NCBI RefSeq assembly: GCF_019929225.1
Contig: NZ_JAHZPA010000004.1
Location: forward strand, 124,001-188,000
DNA length: 64,000 bases
From: Streptococcus sanguinis
Lineage (GTDB): Bacteria; Bacillota; Bacilli; Lactobacillales; Streptococcaceae
Direction of reading: 5' to 3'
Numbering within the stretch: position 1 is the first letter of the stretch; each line of letters begins with the position of its first letter. Of this stretch, positions 1-8,732 are shown piece after piece. A program made the position numbers and the translations under genes. The notes beneath the pieces were generated by a model. The model saw only the letters and a list, made by a program, of their open reading frames with translations. It was not told the DNA's origin and ran no database searches.

Positions 1-1346
1 TCTGCCGACAGCTCACCCTTGCGGAAGGCCAAGCGCTTAGCACGGACTTCCTTGGTTTGAGGGAAGGATCCAATCGTGGTAGTTGGCAACGGTGGCAGAT
101 TGAGCGTCTTGTGCTGGATTTCCTCACGCTCTGCAAAGGCTGGCAAACGAGTGTAATCTGCGTCAGTCAAACCAGCGATGCGCGCACGAAGTTCGGCATT
201 TTCACCAACACGTTCAGTCGCAAAGAGTTCTTTGTTAGCAGCAAGTGCTTCTGCACCGCCGCCATTGCGGATAGCATCCAAGTCACGGATTTCATCCAAT
301 TTTTCTACCGCAAAGGCAAAGTGGTTCAAGATTGCTGGTTCAAAATCTTCATTAGCTGTTGTAAATGGCACATGGAGCAGTGAACATGAGCTTGTCAAAA
401 CAAGATTTTCAGCTGGGATTTGCTCAAGCACTGCCAAGCTCTTTTCATAGTTGTTGCGCCAGATGTTTTTTCCGTTGACGATACCCGCATAAAGAGTCTT
501 GTCAGCTGGGAAACCGCCTTTGATAAGGTCAAGTGTTTTCTTGCCTTCGACAAAGTCCAAACCAATCGCATCTACCGGTAGCTCTACAAGATCTGCATAG
601 ATGTCACGAACGTCACCAAAGTAGGTTTGAACCAAGACTTCAAGACCTTTCTTGTCTGCCAGAAGCTTCTTATAAAGGTCCAAGAAGAGAGCTTTTTCTT
701 CTGCTGACAGGTCTTTGACCAAGCTTGGCTCATCCAGCTGGATACGCTCTGCGCCCAGCTCTGCTAATTTTGCAAAAACTTCTTGATAAGCTGCAGCTAG
801 TGCATCTACAAAGTCAGCCGGCGCTACACCATCTTCAAAGTCAGATACTTGCAGGAGAGTGAATGGACCGACCACAACAGGACGGGTTACCAAGCCCAAC
901 TCTTTAGCTTCTGCAAATTCATCAAAAATCTTATGCCCAGCCAGTTTGACTTGGGTTTCTTTTTCAAATTTAGGGACGATATAGTGGTAGTTAGTGTTGA
1001 ACCATTTCTTCATCGGAAGGGCGCGGACATCCCCTTTTTCGCCCTGATAGCCACGAGCCAAGGCAAAATACCGCTCCAAGTCAGTCAGATCTAAGCCTTG
1101 CACAGATGACGGCACCACGTTAAAGAGAAAGGCCGCATCCAGCACATTGTCATAATGAGAAAAGTCATTTGACGGAATCTCTGAAATTCCTTTTTCCTTA
1201 ACAATATTCCAGTGCTTAGCGCGCAGCTCCTTAGCTGCAGCCAGAAGCTCTTCTGCTGAGATTTCATGTCTAAAGTATTTTTCTGTTGTAAATTTCAATT
1301 CGCGGAATTCGCCCAAACGTGGGAAACCAATGATAGTCGTTGACAT
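1..1346 (-). CDS. metE: Cobalamin-independent methionine synthase MetE, N-terminal part (runs off the window)
   Basis: MetE transfers the methyl group of 5-methyltetrahydropteroyl-triglutamate to homocysteine in the last step of methionine synthesis, in the cytosol. The protein opens [19 protein letters not shown] and later has [18 protein letters not shown], both characteristic of MetE. About 448 codons are visible, covering the N-terminal barrel and the start of the C-terminal barrel; the zinc-ligand half lies outside the window. The ATG at 1346 is preceded by GGAGG at a proper distance. A MET-box about 80 bp upstream suggests control by the LysR-type methionine regulator MetR/MtaR. metF often follows metE in streptococci but would lie beyond the left edge. 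Confidence 0.96.
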   Translation of the reverse strand, partial: MSTTIIGFPRLGEFRELKFTTEKYFRHEISAEELLAAAKELRAKHWNIVKEKGISEIPSNDFSHYDNVLDAAFLFNVVPSSVQGLDLTDLERYFALARGYQGEKGDVRALPMKKWFNTNYHYIVPKFEKETQVKLAGHKIFDEFAEAKELGLVTRPVVVGPFTLLQVSDFEDGVAPADFVDALAAAYQEVFAKLAELGAERIQLDEPSLVKDLSAEEKALFLDLYKKLLADKKGLEVLVQTYFGDVRDIYADLVELPVDAIGLDFVEGKKTLDLIKGGFPADKTLYAGIVNGKNIWRNNYEKSLAVLEQIPAENLVLTSSCSLLHVPFTTANEDFEPAILNHFAFAVEKLDEIRDLDAIRNGGGAEALAANKELFATERVGENAELRARIAGLTDADYTRLPAFAEREEIQHKTLNLPPLPTTTIGSFPQTKEVRAKRLAFRKGELSA

Positions 1347-1426
1347 AAACGTCCTCCAAAATTTTTCTTGATTTTATCTTATCAGAAAATCTCCCCTCTG
1401 TATAATTGGAATTTCCCAGAGTTTGA

Positions 1427-1443
1427 TATAGCCTAAAACTATA
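1427..1443. promoter_or_regulatory. MET-box, predicted MetR/MtaR operator for metE
   Basis: The 17-mer TATAGCCTAAAACTATA matches the streptococcal MET-box palindrome (TATAGTTTNAAACTATA) at all but two of its defined positions, as I recall that consensus. It lies 81 bp upstream of the metE start, where a LysR-type activator would bind. The box is seen directly; the regulator assignment is from family knowledge. Confidence 0.7.
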
Positions 1444-1530
1444 ACCCGATTCTCTCTACAAACACAAAAGCTTATTTTTCAACTTCCATTGACTAAAATT
1501 ATTGTTTGCTATAGGTAGAAGTTATGACCT

Positions 1531-1573
1531 TGGAAAAAGAAAAACCAGCGAGAATAAAATCTCGTTGGTTTCT
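1531..1573 (-). terminator. Rho-independent terminator after the 1591-2574 gene
   Basis: An 11-bp stem with one wobble (1543-1553 pairs with 1560-1570, loop ATAAAA) is followed on the minus strand by TTTTTCTTTTT. It begins about 20 bp after the stop codon of the minus-strand gene. Confidence 0.85.
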
Positions 1574-1590
1574 ATAATATCTTGTATTAC

Positions 1591-2574
1591 TTACTCTGTT
1601 TCATGATACAGCTTTTTAGCCTTTTCAATATCATAGTATCTGTCAAACTCTTCTTTAGAGTTGACGATATGCTCCTGACTGTCGACAGACACCTCTGGAG
1701 GAATGGTCACAGCTTCATATACATTCACAGTATCCGGCATAAGTAGACTGTAGACAGCTGCCTCCCTACTAAAACCTTCTGCACTGTTCTGCGAGTGTAA
1801 TAAATACACTGTTGTTCCTTTTTTTTCTAGAAGCTTGTAAGCCTTCGAACTACTATCAAACTGAGTCTGTCCTAAAACGGATTTATCTATTCGAACTTCT
1901 CCACCGGGAGTAGTGGTATAAATGCCACTTGCTTTTTGGTCCCAATTAGTCGCTAGCCTTATAAAAGGTTTTCTCACGTAATCTTGAGCTAAAATCTCAA
2001 TTTCCTCCATTTTTCTACTCTTTAGATTAAGGAAAAGCGGCCTTGTTTCCTGAGGATTCTCTAAATCTCGTATTTGTATCCATAAATAGTCTTGACCTTG
2101 CCAAGTGTAAATTCCTCCTAGTTCTGCTGGTAAATAATTAGAATTGTAATTCTCTACAACTTTGTAGAGATCTATCTCCTTTTCTTCTTCAAGTTTTTTG
2201 TCATTGATACGATAGACACTAAGAGTCCAATAGGCACCGTCAGATGGTCTTTCCATCAGACGATAGGGAAGCTCTTTCAGTTTAACGTTCTGCCGCAGAA
2301 TATAGCGAGAACTTTTTTGGTCAATTTTGTCACGAAAATGACTACCGAACTCAGCCATCTTTTTATCTTCTTCTGGGGTTATTGAAGTCCAATGGACAAT
2401 AGCGCCTGCACCATCCGCAATAATTTCATAATTATCAATCTTTGCTTTACCCGAATACTGAAAGAACTGTCCGTAATATTGTTTATTGCAGTAGAGGTAG
2501 AGAGTCCAAGATACCAAAGATAAACCTGCTAATACTAGCAGTGTAATAAGACTCTTGGTTTTACTCCATTTCAT
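1591..2574 (-). CDS. Hypothetical membrane-anchored extracytoplasmic protein
   Basis: I do not recognise this 327-residue protein. One hydrophobic segment at residues 10-28 after a basic start (MKWSKTKS) suggests a signal anchor or uncleaved signal peptide. The rest is hydrophilic and probably outside the membrane. No lipobox is visible and I saw no catalytic motif. It lies 39 bp downstream of the AI-2E-family transporter on the same strand and ends at a clear terminator, so the two may share a transcript. Function is unknown. Confidence 0.75.
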   Translation of the reverse strand: MKWSKTKSLITLLVLAGLSLVSWTLYLYCNKQYYGQFFQYSGKAKIDNYEIIADGAGAIVHWTSITPEEDKKMAEFGSHFRDKIDQKSSRYILRQNVKLKELPYRLMERPSDGAYWTLSVYRINDKKLEEEKEIDLYKVVENYNSNYLPAELGGIYTWQGQDYLWIQIRDLENPQETRPLFLNLKSRKMEEIEILAQDYVRKPFIRLATNWDQKASGIYTTTPGGEVRIDKSVLGQTQFDSSSKAYKLLEKKGTTVYLLHSQNSAEGFSREAAVYSLLMPDTVNVYEAVTIPPEVSVDSQEHIVNSKEEFDRYYDIEKAKKLYHETE

Positions 2575-2613
2575 AATTAAGCTCCTATTTTTGAAAATTT
2601 ATCGTCTAAGTAA

Positions 2614-3711
2614 TTAGGCAACTTCTCCACTTTCATTCCTCTCCTCCTTCTCCACAACAAACTCTCTAACCAAGCGGTAGATAACTGCGAATATAGGCGT
2701 GAAGAAAATCATGCCGACCAAGCCAAAGAGGTTGCCCCCAATCAGGGCGGCGGCTAGGGTAAAGAGAGTTGGGAGACCGACGGACTGGCCGACCACGCGC
2801 GGATAGATAACATTGCCCTCAATCAGCTGCACTCCCTGAAAGACTGCGATTGAAAGAAGAGCTTTCCAAGGGCTGTCGGTGAAGATAAAGATAGCTCCTA
2901 GAGCACAAGCTGAGAAAGGCCCGATGTAGGGAATGAAAGAGAGCACTCCAGCCAAAACTCCTGTCAAGGCTGCATAAGGCAGGCCTGTCAGAGAGTAGGC
3001 GACAAAGACCAAAACACCGACAATGACGGCCTCGATCATCTGCCCCATCAGAAACTTATCATAGGTCTCAACAATGACAGAACCGACATAGGATAGGCGT
3101 TTCACAGCCTTCTCAGGAAGCAGTACCTGCAGGAGGCGGCTAGTGATTGACTGCAAATGCTCTTTGCTGCTCAAGAAGGCAAACATGAGGAAGATAGACA
3201 TGATGACAGAGAAGAAATTGCCAAAGATGGCAGAGATATTGCCTGTCAGACTGCCCAGAAGAGAGATGGCTCGGTTGACAATATCGCTATTTTGCAGCTG
3301 CTTTGTCAAATCTTTCAGCTGGCTAGAGGAAAGCAAGCCAGACTGCTGCAGCCACTTGGCTACCTGAGGCGCTACCTTGCCGATTGTTGCGCTCAGCTGA
3401 TTGACCGCTGTGGTCAAAGTCGGCACGACAATAGAAACAATCCCTGTCATAATGAGAGCTAAAATCAGCACCTCTAAAATTAAGGCCAAACCGCGCTGCA
3501 ACTTCTGAGGGACTCGGCATTTGTCCAAGAAGTCTTCCAGTTTCTTCATCGGGACATTAAAGATAAAGGCTAGAACTCCACCTAATATAATGGGCGAAAA
3601 AACCGAAGTCAGACTCTGCAGACCAGACCAGATGTTCCCGATATAGAGAACCAGAGCCAGAGCGAGCGCCGCAAAGACAATCAGTTTATAAGATTCATTT
3701 ATTTTTTTCAT
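2614..3711 (-). CDS. AI-2E family (PerM/YdbI-like) transporter
   Basis: A 365-residue polytopic protein of the AI-2E transporter family. Two N-terminal helices (about residues 8-55) and one around 70-95 precede a long amphipathic stretch. Further membrane segments follow around 160-180 and from 215 to 350. The family-typical segment LAGVLSFIPYIGPF is present, as is a late GNVIYPRVVGQSVGL motif. Members include exporters of unknown substrate and Na+/H+ antiporters; despite the family name, AI-2 transport cannot be assumed. The ATG at 3711 has an AAGGAAG-type ribosome site upstream. Confidence 0.9.
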   Translation of the reverse strand: MKKINESYKLIVFAALALALVLYIGNIWSGLQSLTSVFSPIILGGVLAFIFNVPMKKLEDFLDKCRVPQKLQRGLALILEVLILALIMTGIVSIVVPTLTTAVNQLSATIGKVAPQVAKWLQQSGLLSSSQLKDLTKQLQNSDIVNRAISLLGSLTGNISAIFGNFFSVIMSIFLMFAFLSSKEHLQSITSRLLQVLLPEKAVKRLSYVGSVIVETYDKFLMGQMIEAVIVGVLVFVAYSLTGLPYAALTGVLAGVLSFIPYIGPFSACALGAIFIFTDSPWKALLSIAVFQGVQLIEGNVIYPRVVGQSVGLPTLFTLAAALIGGNLFGLVGMIFFTPIFAVIYRLVREFVVEKEERNESGEVA

Positions 3712-3798
3712 AAGGCTTCCTTTTAAGGTTTTGTCATTTCCTTATTTTATCATAATTTTCTAGGCCTTTCGAGCGGGAGGAAGGATGGAACATAGAGG

Positions 3799-4170
3799 TC
3801 AGTCTGTTTTGTCATCGCTCTTGAATTTGAGTACATCTTGAAGATAAAAAATCCCCGATATGATAGCTAGAACGCCGGCCAAGTCCCCAAAAAATGGAAT
3901 AACTCCTGCAAGAAAAGCAAAGAAGAGAAACTTATGGCTTGTCTTATTGACTCTTGATTCTTCACTATAATGAGCCATTCCGGCTAGGGAAAGACAAAGA
4001 AACAGCAAGCTGATCAGTATGATCAGGACGCCCCAGTCAGAGTTTTCGACCATTTTGGGAACTAAAGCAACTATTTCCCAGTGCCATCTCTGAGAAGAAG
4101 CGTAAAGGATGATGAGGCCTCCTAAAATTCCAGTAATTCCATTTACCAATAACAATTTCTTTGACTTCAT
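3799..4170 (-). CDS. Small four-helix membrane protein (DUF4064-like)
   Basis: A 123-residue protein with four predicted membrane segments, roughly residues 8-24, 46-64, 81-94 and 96-112, and a charged tail (KFKSDDKTD). Size and layout resemble DUF4064-type proteins common in streptococci, but that match is from memory. It is on the minus strand 87 bp upstream of the AI-2E-family gene. No function can be given. Confidence 0.7.
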   Translation of the reverse strand: MKSKKLLLVNGITGILGGLIILYASSQRWHWEIVALVPKMVENSDWGVLIILISLLFLCLSLAGMAHYSEESRVNKTSHKFLFFAFLAGVIPFFGDLAGVLAIISGIFYLQDVLKFKSDDKTD

Positions 4171-4301
4171 AGCAATCTCATTCTTTCTTTTTTAAAATAG
4201 TATACCTAGCTACTTTCTAATCTGTCAACCATTATAAAAGAATGACTGTCACATCCGATAAATCCGTTTTCATTCAAATTATCTTATGATAAAATAACTT
4301 T

Positions 4302-6023
4302 ATGCACAAGAAAACAATTATTGATTTTAAGCAGTTAGGCCAACGCCTGATTTTTACGAATCCTATCAAGGAGCTAAAGACTCGTCGTCTTGACCAGGTG
4401 GAAGAACTTTTGACAGAGATTGAGGGTTGGCAGGAGAAAGGATACTATGCTGTCGGCTATGTCAGCTATGAAGCAGCTCCAGCCTTTGAGGAAAAGTTCC
4501 AAGTTTATTCGGATCCGCTCCAGAAAGAATACCTCCTCTACTTTACTATCCATGATAAGGCCGAACAGGCTGCCATTCCCTTGACCTATGAGGAAGTGGA
4601 AATGCCAGCAGCTTGGCAGGGGCTGACTTCTGAGCAAGAGTACCGGAAGGCTATCGAGACTATTCATCATCATATCCGCCAGGGCGATACCTATCAGGTC
4701 AACTACACGGTACAGCTGTGCGCGGAGCTCAATCCTGAGGATAGCTTGGCTATTTACAACAGGCTGGTCGTTGAGCAAAATGCGGCCTACAATGCCTATG
4801 TAGAGCATGATGAGACCGCCATCTTGTCCATCAGTCCCGAGCTCTTTTTCGAGGAGCACCGAGGTCAACTGACCACTCGTCCGATGAAAGGAACCACCAA
4901 TCGGGGACTGACTTTAGAGCAGGATAGAGAGCAGGCTGCATGGCTGGCCCAGGATGCCAAAAACCGAGCAGAGAATATGATGATTGTCGATTTGCTGCGT
5001 AATGATATGAATCGCATTTCTCAGACGGGCAGCGAGCAGGTTGAGCGTCTCTGCAGCGTTGAGCAATACTCTACAGTCTGGCAGATGACCTCTACCATTA
5101 AAAGCCAGCTACATGAGGGAGTCGGGCTGGCTGAGCTTTTCCGAGCGCTCTTTCCTTGCGGATCCATCACAGGCGCGCCTAAGATTTCGACCATGGCAAT
5201 CATCAAGGCAACAGAAAAAGCCGCCCGCGGGGTCTACTGCGGTACAGTCGGCATCTGCCTGCCAGACCAGAGACGGATTTTCAACGTCGCCATCCGCACC
5301 ATTCAGCTGGAGGGAAGGAAAGCCATCTATGGCGTTGGCGGCGGCATCACTTGGGACAGCACCTGGAAATCTGAATACATCGAAACCCAGCAAAAATCTG
5401 CCGTCCTCTATCGAAAGAATCCGCGATTCGACCTGATTTCTACAGGAAAAGTGACAAATAGAAAGTTAACCTGGCAAGAGCAGCACCTGCAAAGACTGAC
5501 AGAAGCAGCCGGCTACTTCGCCTATCCTTTTGACCAAGACAAACTGAAGCAAGAGCTAGAAGAAACCTGCACTCAGCTGAATAAAGAACAGGATTACAGG
5601 CTGCGTATAGCTCTAAAAAAAGACGGCAGTATTGAACTAGAAACGACTCCTCTACTTCCACTAACGGATACTTTCAGAAAGGCAAAACTGGTCGAGCAGC
5701 CAGCCAATCTAGCCCAGCCCTTTACCTATTTCAAAACCAGTCATCGGCCACATCTGACCTTGGAGCAGCAAGAACAGATTTACTACAATGCTCAAGGCCA
5801 GCTACTGGAAACTTCTATCGGCAATCTGCTGCTGGAGCTAGATGGCAAGCTTTACACGCCTCCAACTGAACTTGGCCTGCTCAAGGGTATCTACCGTCAG
5901 CAGTTATTAGATAAGGGTCAAGCTACTGAGAAAGTTTTAACTCTGGCTGACCTAGCTCAGGCTGAGAAAATCTACGCCTGCAATGCAGTCAGAGGACTGT
6001 ACGAGCTGGAGATTGAAGATTAA
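4302..6023 (+). CDS. pabB: Aminodeoxychorismate synthase component I fused to aminodeoxychorismate lyase (PabBC)
   Basis: A 573-residue bifunctional protein of folate (p-aminobenzoate) synthesis. Residues 1 to about 360 form the chorismate-binding PabB domain, with TRPMKGTTNRG (the Lys is the aminodeoxychorismate-synthase nucleophile), ENMMIVDLLRND, FPCGSITGAPK and YGVGGGITWDS. Residues from about 370 (FDLISTGKV) to the end form a class-IV aminotransferase-fold domain like PabC, with HLQRL and LLETSIGNL, which would release p-aminobenzoate and pyruvate. The PLP lysine cannot be placed with certainty by eye. The glutaminase partner PabA is not in the window. The gene stands alone on the plus strand. 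Confidence 0.93.
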   Translation: MHKKTIIDFKQLGQRLIFTNPIKELKTRRLDQVEELLTEIEGWQEKGYYAVGYVSYEAAPAFEEKFQVYSDPLQKEYLLYFTIHDKAEQAAIPLTYEEVEMPAAWQGLTSEQEYRKAIETIHHHIRQGDTYQVNYTVQLCAELNPEDSLAIYNRLVVEQNAAYNAYVEHDETAILSISPELFFEEHRGQLTTRPMKGTTNRGLTLEQDREQAAWLAQDAKNRAENMMIVDLLRNDMNRISQTGSEQVERLCSVEQYSTVWQMTSTIKSQLHEGVGLAELFRALFPCGSITGAPKISTMAIIKATEKAARGVYCGTVGICLPDQRRIFNVAIRTIQLEGRKAIYGVGGGITWDSTWKSEYIETQQKSAVLYRKNPRFDLISTGKVTNRKLTWQEQHLQRLTEAAGYFAYPFDQDKLKQELEETCTQLNKEQDYRLRIALKKDGSIELETTPLLPLTDTFRKAKLVEQPANLAQPFTYFKTSHRPHLTLEQQEQIYYNAQGQLLETSIGNLLLELDGKLYTPPTELGLLKGIYRQQLLDKGQATEKVLTLADLAQAEKIYACNAVRGLYELEIED

Positions 6024-6068
6024 GAGTTCCACAATTTGCCACTTGCTTTTAATCCTCATCAAAAACTT

Positions 6069-6120
6069 TAGAAATATTTGAGAAATTCTTTATAAATATT
6101 TGAAAATTTGGCGCTATACT
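6069..6120 (+). promoter_or_regulatory. Island operator-promoter, copy A (drives ABC transporter set 1)
   Basis: Three units in 11-bp phase: TAGAAATATTT (6069), GAGAAATTCTT (6080) and TATAAATATTT (6091), then a partial fourth GAAAATTT. A -10 box TATACT lies at 6115-6120, exactly 24 bp from the start of the third unit. No good -35 hexamer exists at the expected place, which falls inside unit three; this suggests activator dependence. Four more copies occur at 8650, 10408, 15892 (minus) and 19855. Confidence 0.85.
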
Positions 6121-6174
6121 AATTAATAAGAAGAGGAGTTTTCTCTCCTAACATCATGAAAAGGAGAATTGATC

Positions 6175-7083
6175 ATGGAAAATGTTTTGGTTTTACAGCA
6201 AGTCAGCAAAAAATTCGGCCGGCAGTACGCTCTGACCGATGTGAGTCTGACGATAAAAAAAGGAGATATTTACGGTTTAATTGGCAAGAACGGGGCCGGA
6301 AAGACCACTCTGATCAAGGTCATCACCCAGCTCTTGGAAGCAAGCAGTGGCAATGTCTCCCTTTTTGGCTCTCAGACCTATCAAGAATGGACGCAGAGCC
6401 TCAAACGGGTCGGATCGGTCATCGAAACACCGGTCGCTCACAACCACCTGACAGCCTATGAAAATCTTAGCTACTACTGCAAGCTCCGCCATATTCCCCA
6501 TGCGGACAAGGTCATCCGTGAAACCTTAGAATACGTGGACTTGACAGATACGGGCAAGAAGAAATTCCGCGACTTCTCACTCGGAATGAAACAGCGGCTG
6601 GGTCTGGCTATCGCGCTTCTTACCAGACCTGACCTGATGATACTGGACGAGCCTATCAACGGCCTGGATCCAGTCGGCATCAAGGAATTCCGCCAGCTGG
6701 TGCAGCGGCTAAACGAAGAGTTGGGCATGACCTTTATCATCTCCAGCCATATCCTGTCTGAACTCTACTTAGTGGGGACCCGGTTCGGCATTATCGAGGA
6801 AGGACGGCTGATTCGCGAGATTTCCAAGGCGGAGTTTGAAGAACAGAGCGAAGACTATATCGTGCTTAAAACGTCGCAGTTGGAAGAAGCCAGCCGGCTG
6901 ATTCACGACCAGCTCATGCATCGTATCAAGGTGGTCAATGCTTCTGACGAGATTCATATCTTCACCCATTCGCATGAGATTAGCAAGATTGTCAAGGAAC
7001 TTGCGGTTGCAGATATACCAGTGCAGGAGATTTACTATGCACGACAAAACCTAGAAAACTTCTTTACTGACCTGGTCGAATGA
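6175..7083 (+). CDS. ABC transporter ATPase, lantibiotic-immunity (LanF/BcrA) type, set 1
   Basis: A 302-residue cytosolic ATPase that would power permeases encoded just downstream. Walker A is GLIGKNGAGKTTL, the signature is the variant FSLGMKQRLG, Walker B is LMILDEPINGLDP and the switch is IISSH. The usual Q-loop is replaced by glutamate (SVIETPVAH), the E-loop known from lantibiotic immunity transporters. The ATG at 6175 sits 8 bp after AAGGAG; an in-frame TTG at 6169 is too close to that site. The whole protein resembles the ATPases at 8733 and 10495. Likely role: removing or exporting a membrane-active peptide, an inference from family. Confidence 0.93.
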   Translation: MENVLVLQQVSKKFGRQYALTDVSLTIKKGDIYGLIGKNGAGKTTLIKVITQLLEASSGNVSLFGSQTYQEWTQSLKRVGSVIETPVAHNHLTAYENLSYYCKLRHIPHADKVIRETLEYVDLTDTGKKKFRDFSLGMKQRLGLAIALLTRPDLMILDEPINGLDPVGIKEFRQLVQRLNEELGMTFIISSHILSELYLVGTRFGIIEEGRLIREISKAEFEEQSEDYIVLKTSQLEEASRLIHDQLMHRIKVVNASDEIHIFTHSHEISKIVKELAVADIPVQEIYYARQNLENFFTDLVE

Positions 7084-7099
7084 AAAAGGGAGGTTTATC

Positions 7100-7858
7100 A
7101 TGATGGATTTCATTCGAGCCGATTTTTACCGGCTCATGCGTTCAAAAGGCTTTTGGATTACTGAGTTTTTATTATTCTGTGTGATTTTCTCAGCAACTTT
7201 CTTCCAAGCAAATATTCATTTTGGAGCAAATATCTCCAGAAATGAGGCTGCTACTCAAGCTCTAGGAAAACTAACTGGACTTCAAGCTCTGGACTATTTT
7301 GCAGGCAATACAGACGGTCTGCTCTTTTTCACCATCATTGGTATCGGTATGGTCCTTGGAGTGGACCTGTCTCGGAAACTTTATAAAAACTGTCTGAGCT
7401 ACGGCATCTCTAAGCTCAGCTATTATTTTTCTAAATTCTTTGTCTGCGTTAGCATCGCAGCTTTTCATTTCCTGCTGATTTTATCAATCTCCTTTGTGAC
7501 CGCTAGTCTGTCCAACGGAATTGGCAGCGCCCCCAGCTCTTTTTTGCCTCAGCTGGGAGCTGCTCTCTTCGTTCAATTTCTCAGCACGATTACATGGATT
7601 GCCATCATTTCTTTTGTACTCTATGCCAGTCACTCGATTGTATCTATCTTTCTGACCTATTTCCTTGGCGGTACCTTACTGACTATTCCCCTCATCTTTT
7701 ATCCGGACAATGAATGGCTGATCTATCTGACCATGCGTTTTAACACAGATATGGCAGCAGATGGCGGGGCTGTTATCAAGGCTATCCTGACAGTGGTAAC
7801 GGTCACCCTGCTCTTTCTAGGTGGCGGGCTGATGGTTTTCAAAAAGAAAGATTTATAA
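7100..7858 (+). CDS. ABC-2 type permease, LanE/LanG-like, set 1 first subunit
   Basis: A 252-residue membrane protein with about six hydrophobic segments. It opens with FIRADFYRLMRSKGFWI, a start shared by all four permeases of the island and typical of lantibiotic-immunity permeases. It begins 17 bp after the ATPase stop with a GGGAGG ribosome site. It ends FKKKDL, and the paralogues at 9654 and 11420 end in a similar KKDL or KRDL. It pairs with the ATPase at 6175 and the permease at 7896, giving a LanFEG-like arrangement. Confidence 0.88.
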   Translation: MMDFIRADFYRLMRSKGFWITEFLLFCVIFSATFFQANIHFGANISRNEAATQALGKLTGLQALDYFAGNTDGLLFFTIIGIGMVLGVDLSRKLYKNCLSYGISKLSYYFSKFFVCVSIAAFHFLLILSISFVTASLSNGIGSAPSSFLPQLGAALFVQFLSTITWIAIISFVLYASHSIVSIFLTYFLGGTLLTIPLIFYPDNEWLIYLTMRFNTDMAADGGAVIKAILTVVTVTLLFLGGGLMVFKKKDL

Positions 7859-7895
7859 AAAGCAGGAACAATCTTAATCATTCAGAGGAGATTTC

Positions 7896-8588
7896 ATGTT
7901 ACATACTATTCAGGCGGAACTCTACCAACTTGTCCGCTCCAAACCTTTTTGGCTAATAGAAGGGCTGCTCTTTTTTCTCATTTTCATCAGCTCTCTTGGT
8001 GAAAGCAACTTTAATTTTTATATCTCTACGTCTTCTGATCCAGAAGATATAGTCATCCAAGGTTGGACAGGATTTGAAGCTCTCGGGCAGCTTGCTAAAG
8101 ACTTCCTGCCCTTTGTCATGATTACTGTCCTTGTGCTTATCATCTTTCTGTTAGGTCGCGACCTGACCAGAAAACTATACAAAAATATATTAGCCGGCGG
8201 GATTTCTCGGAAAGAATTTTACCTATCCAAAATAGCTGTTCTTGTCACAATTATCATCTTGCAAATGGCGGCAGCCTTTGCTATAGCCTTTATCTTTGGG
8301 AGCCTCTTCCACGGACTTGGGACTATGCCAAAGAACTTTTTATGGAGCTTTTCCTTGTCTTTCTTTCGCTCCTTTCTCTTTATTATGACCTGCAGTTCCG
8401 TAGTTACCTGTCTCCTCTATCTGACCCGCTCCACCCTAGCCAGCTATCTCGGCTTTTTCGCCCTGATTATGCTTCAGTCTAGCCTCGTCATCGTTTTCCC
8501 TCAGTTAAATTCTGAACTATTTTTACTCTTAATCCTAGCTGGTTCTCTCTTAGGTGGTTACCAAGCCTTCCAGCACAGGGACTTATAA
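7896..8588 (+). CDS. ABC-2 type permease, LanE/LanG-like, set 1 second subunit
   Basis: A 230-residue, roughly six-helix membrane protein opening LHTIQAELYQLVRSKPFWL, paralogous to the permease at 7100. The start at 7896 has GAGGAGA just upstream. It carries the common DLTRKLYKNILAGGISRKEFY block before its middle helices. It ends HRDL. It is the last gene of set 1, followed by a short hairpin and the next operator-promoter. One ATPase with two different permeases is the classical LanFEG pattern. Confidence 0.87.
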   Translation: MLHTIQAELYQLVRSKPFWLIEGLLFFLIFISSLGESNFNFYISTSSDPEDIVIQGWTGFEALGQLAKDFLPFVMITVLVLIIFLLGRDLTRKLYKNILAGGISRKEFYLSKIAVLVTIIILQMAAAFAIAFIFGSLFHGLGTMPKNFLWSFSLSFFRSFLFIMTCSSVVTCLLYLTRSTLASYLGFFALIMLQSSLVIVFPQLNSELFLLLILAGSLLGGYQAFQHRDL

Positions 8589-8593
8589 ATTTA

Positions 8594-8620
8594 AGCAGTC
8601 AGCCCTTTGGCTGCTTTTTT
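8594..8620 (+). terminator. Weak Rho-independent terminator after ABC set 1
   Basis: CAGCC, loop CTTT, GGCTG, then CTTTTTTATT, a few bases after the permease stop. The stem is short, so some read-through into set 2 is possible. Confidence 0.6.
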
Positions 8621-8649
8621 ATTGCTTTTGGATTGGTTCTGCATTTCTT

Positions 8650-8701
8650 TAGAAATATTTTAGAATTTCTTGAGAAATATTTGAAATCTAGCTTGTATAC
8701 T
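8650..8701 (+). promoter_or_regulatory. Island operator-promoter, copy B (drives ABC set 2)
   Basis: Units TAGAAATATTT (8650), TAGAATTTCTT (8661) and GAGAAATATTT (8672) in 11-bp phase, partial fourth unit GAAATCTAG, and -10 TATACT at 8696-8701, again 24 bp from the third unit. The leader before the ATPase start is only about 25 nt. Confidence 0.88.
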
Positions 8702-8732
8702 AAAATCAAACCTAAGAAAGCGAGAATATACC

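Noticed and set aside
3143..3520. Open frames of 65-101 codons opposite or inside the AI-2E transporter gene
   Set aside because: They overlap a clear gene, lack ribosome sites and encode low-complexity, unfamilial sequence.
5021..5661. Several frames of 61-107 codons within pabBC on both strands
   Set aside because: Shadow frames of a strongly supported gene.
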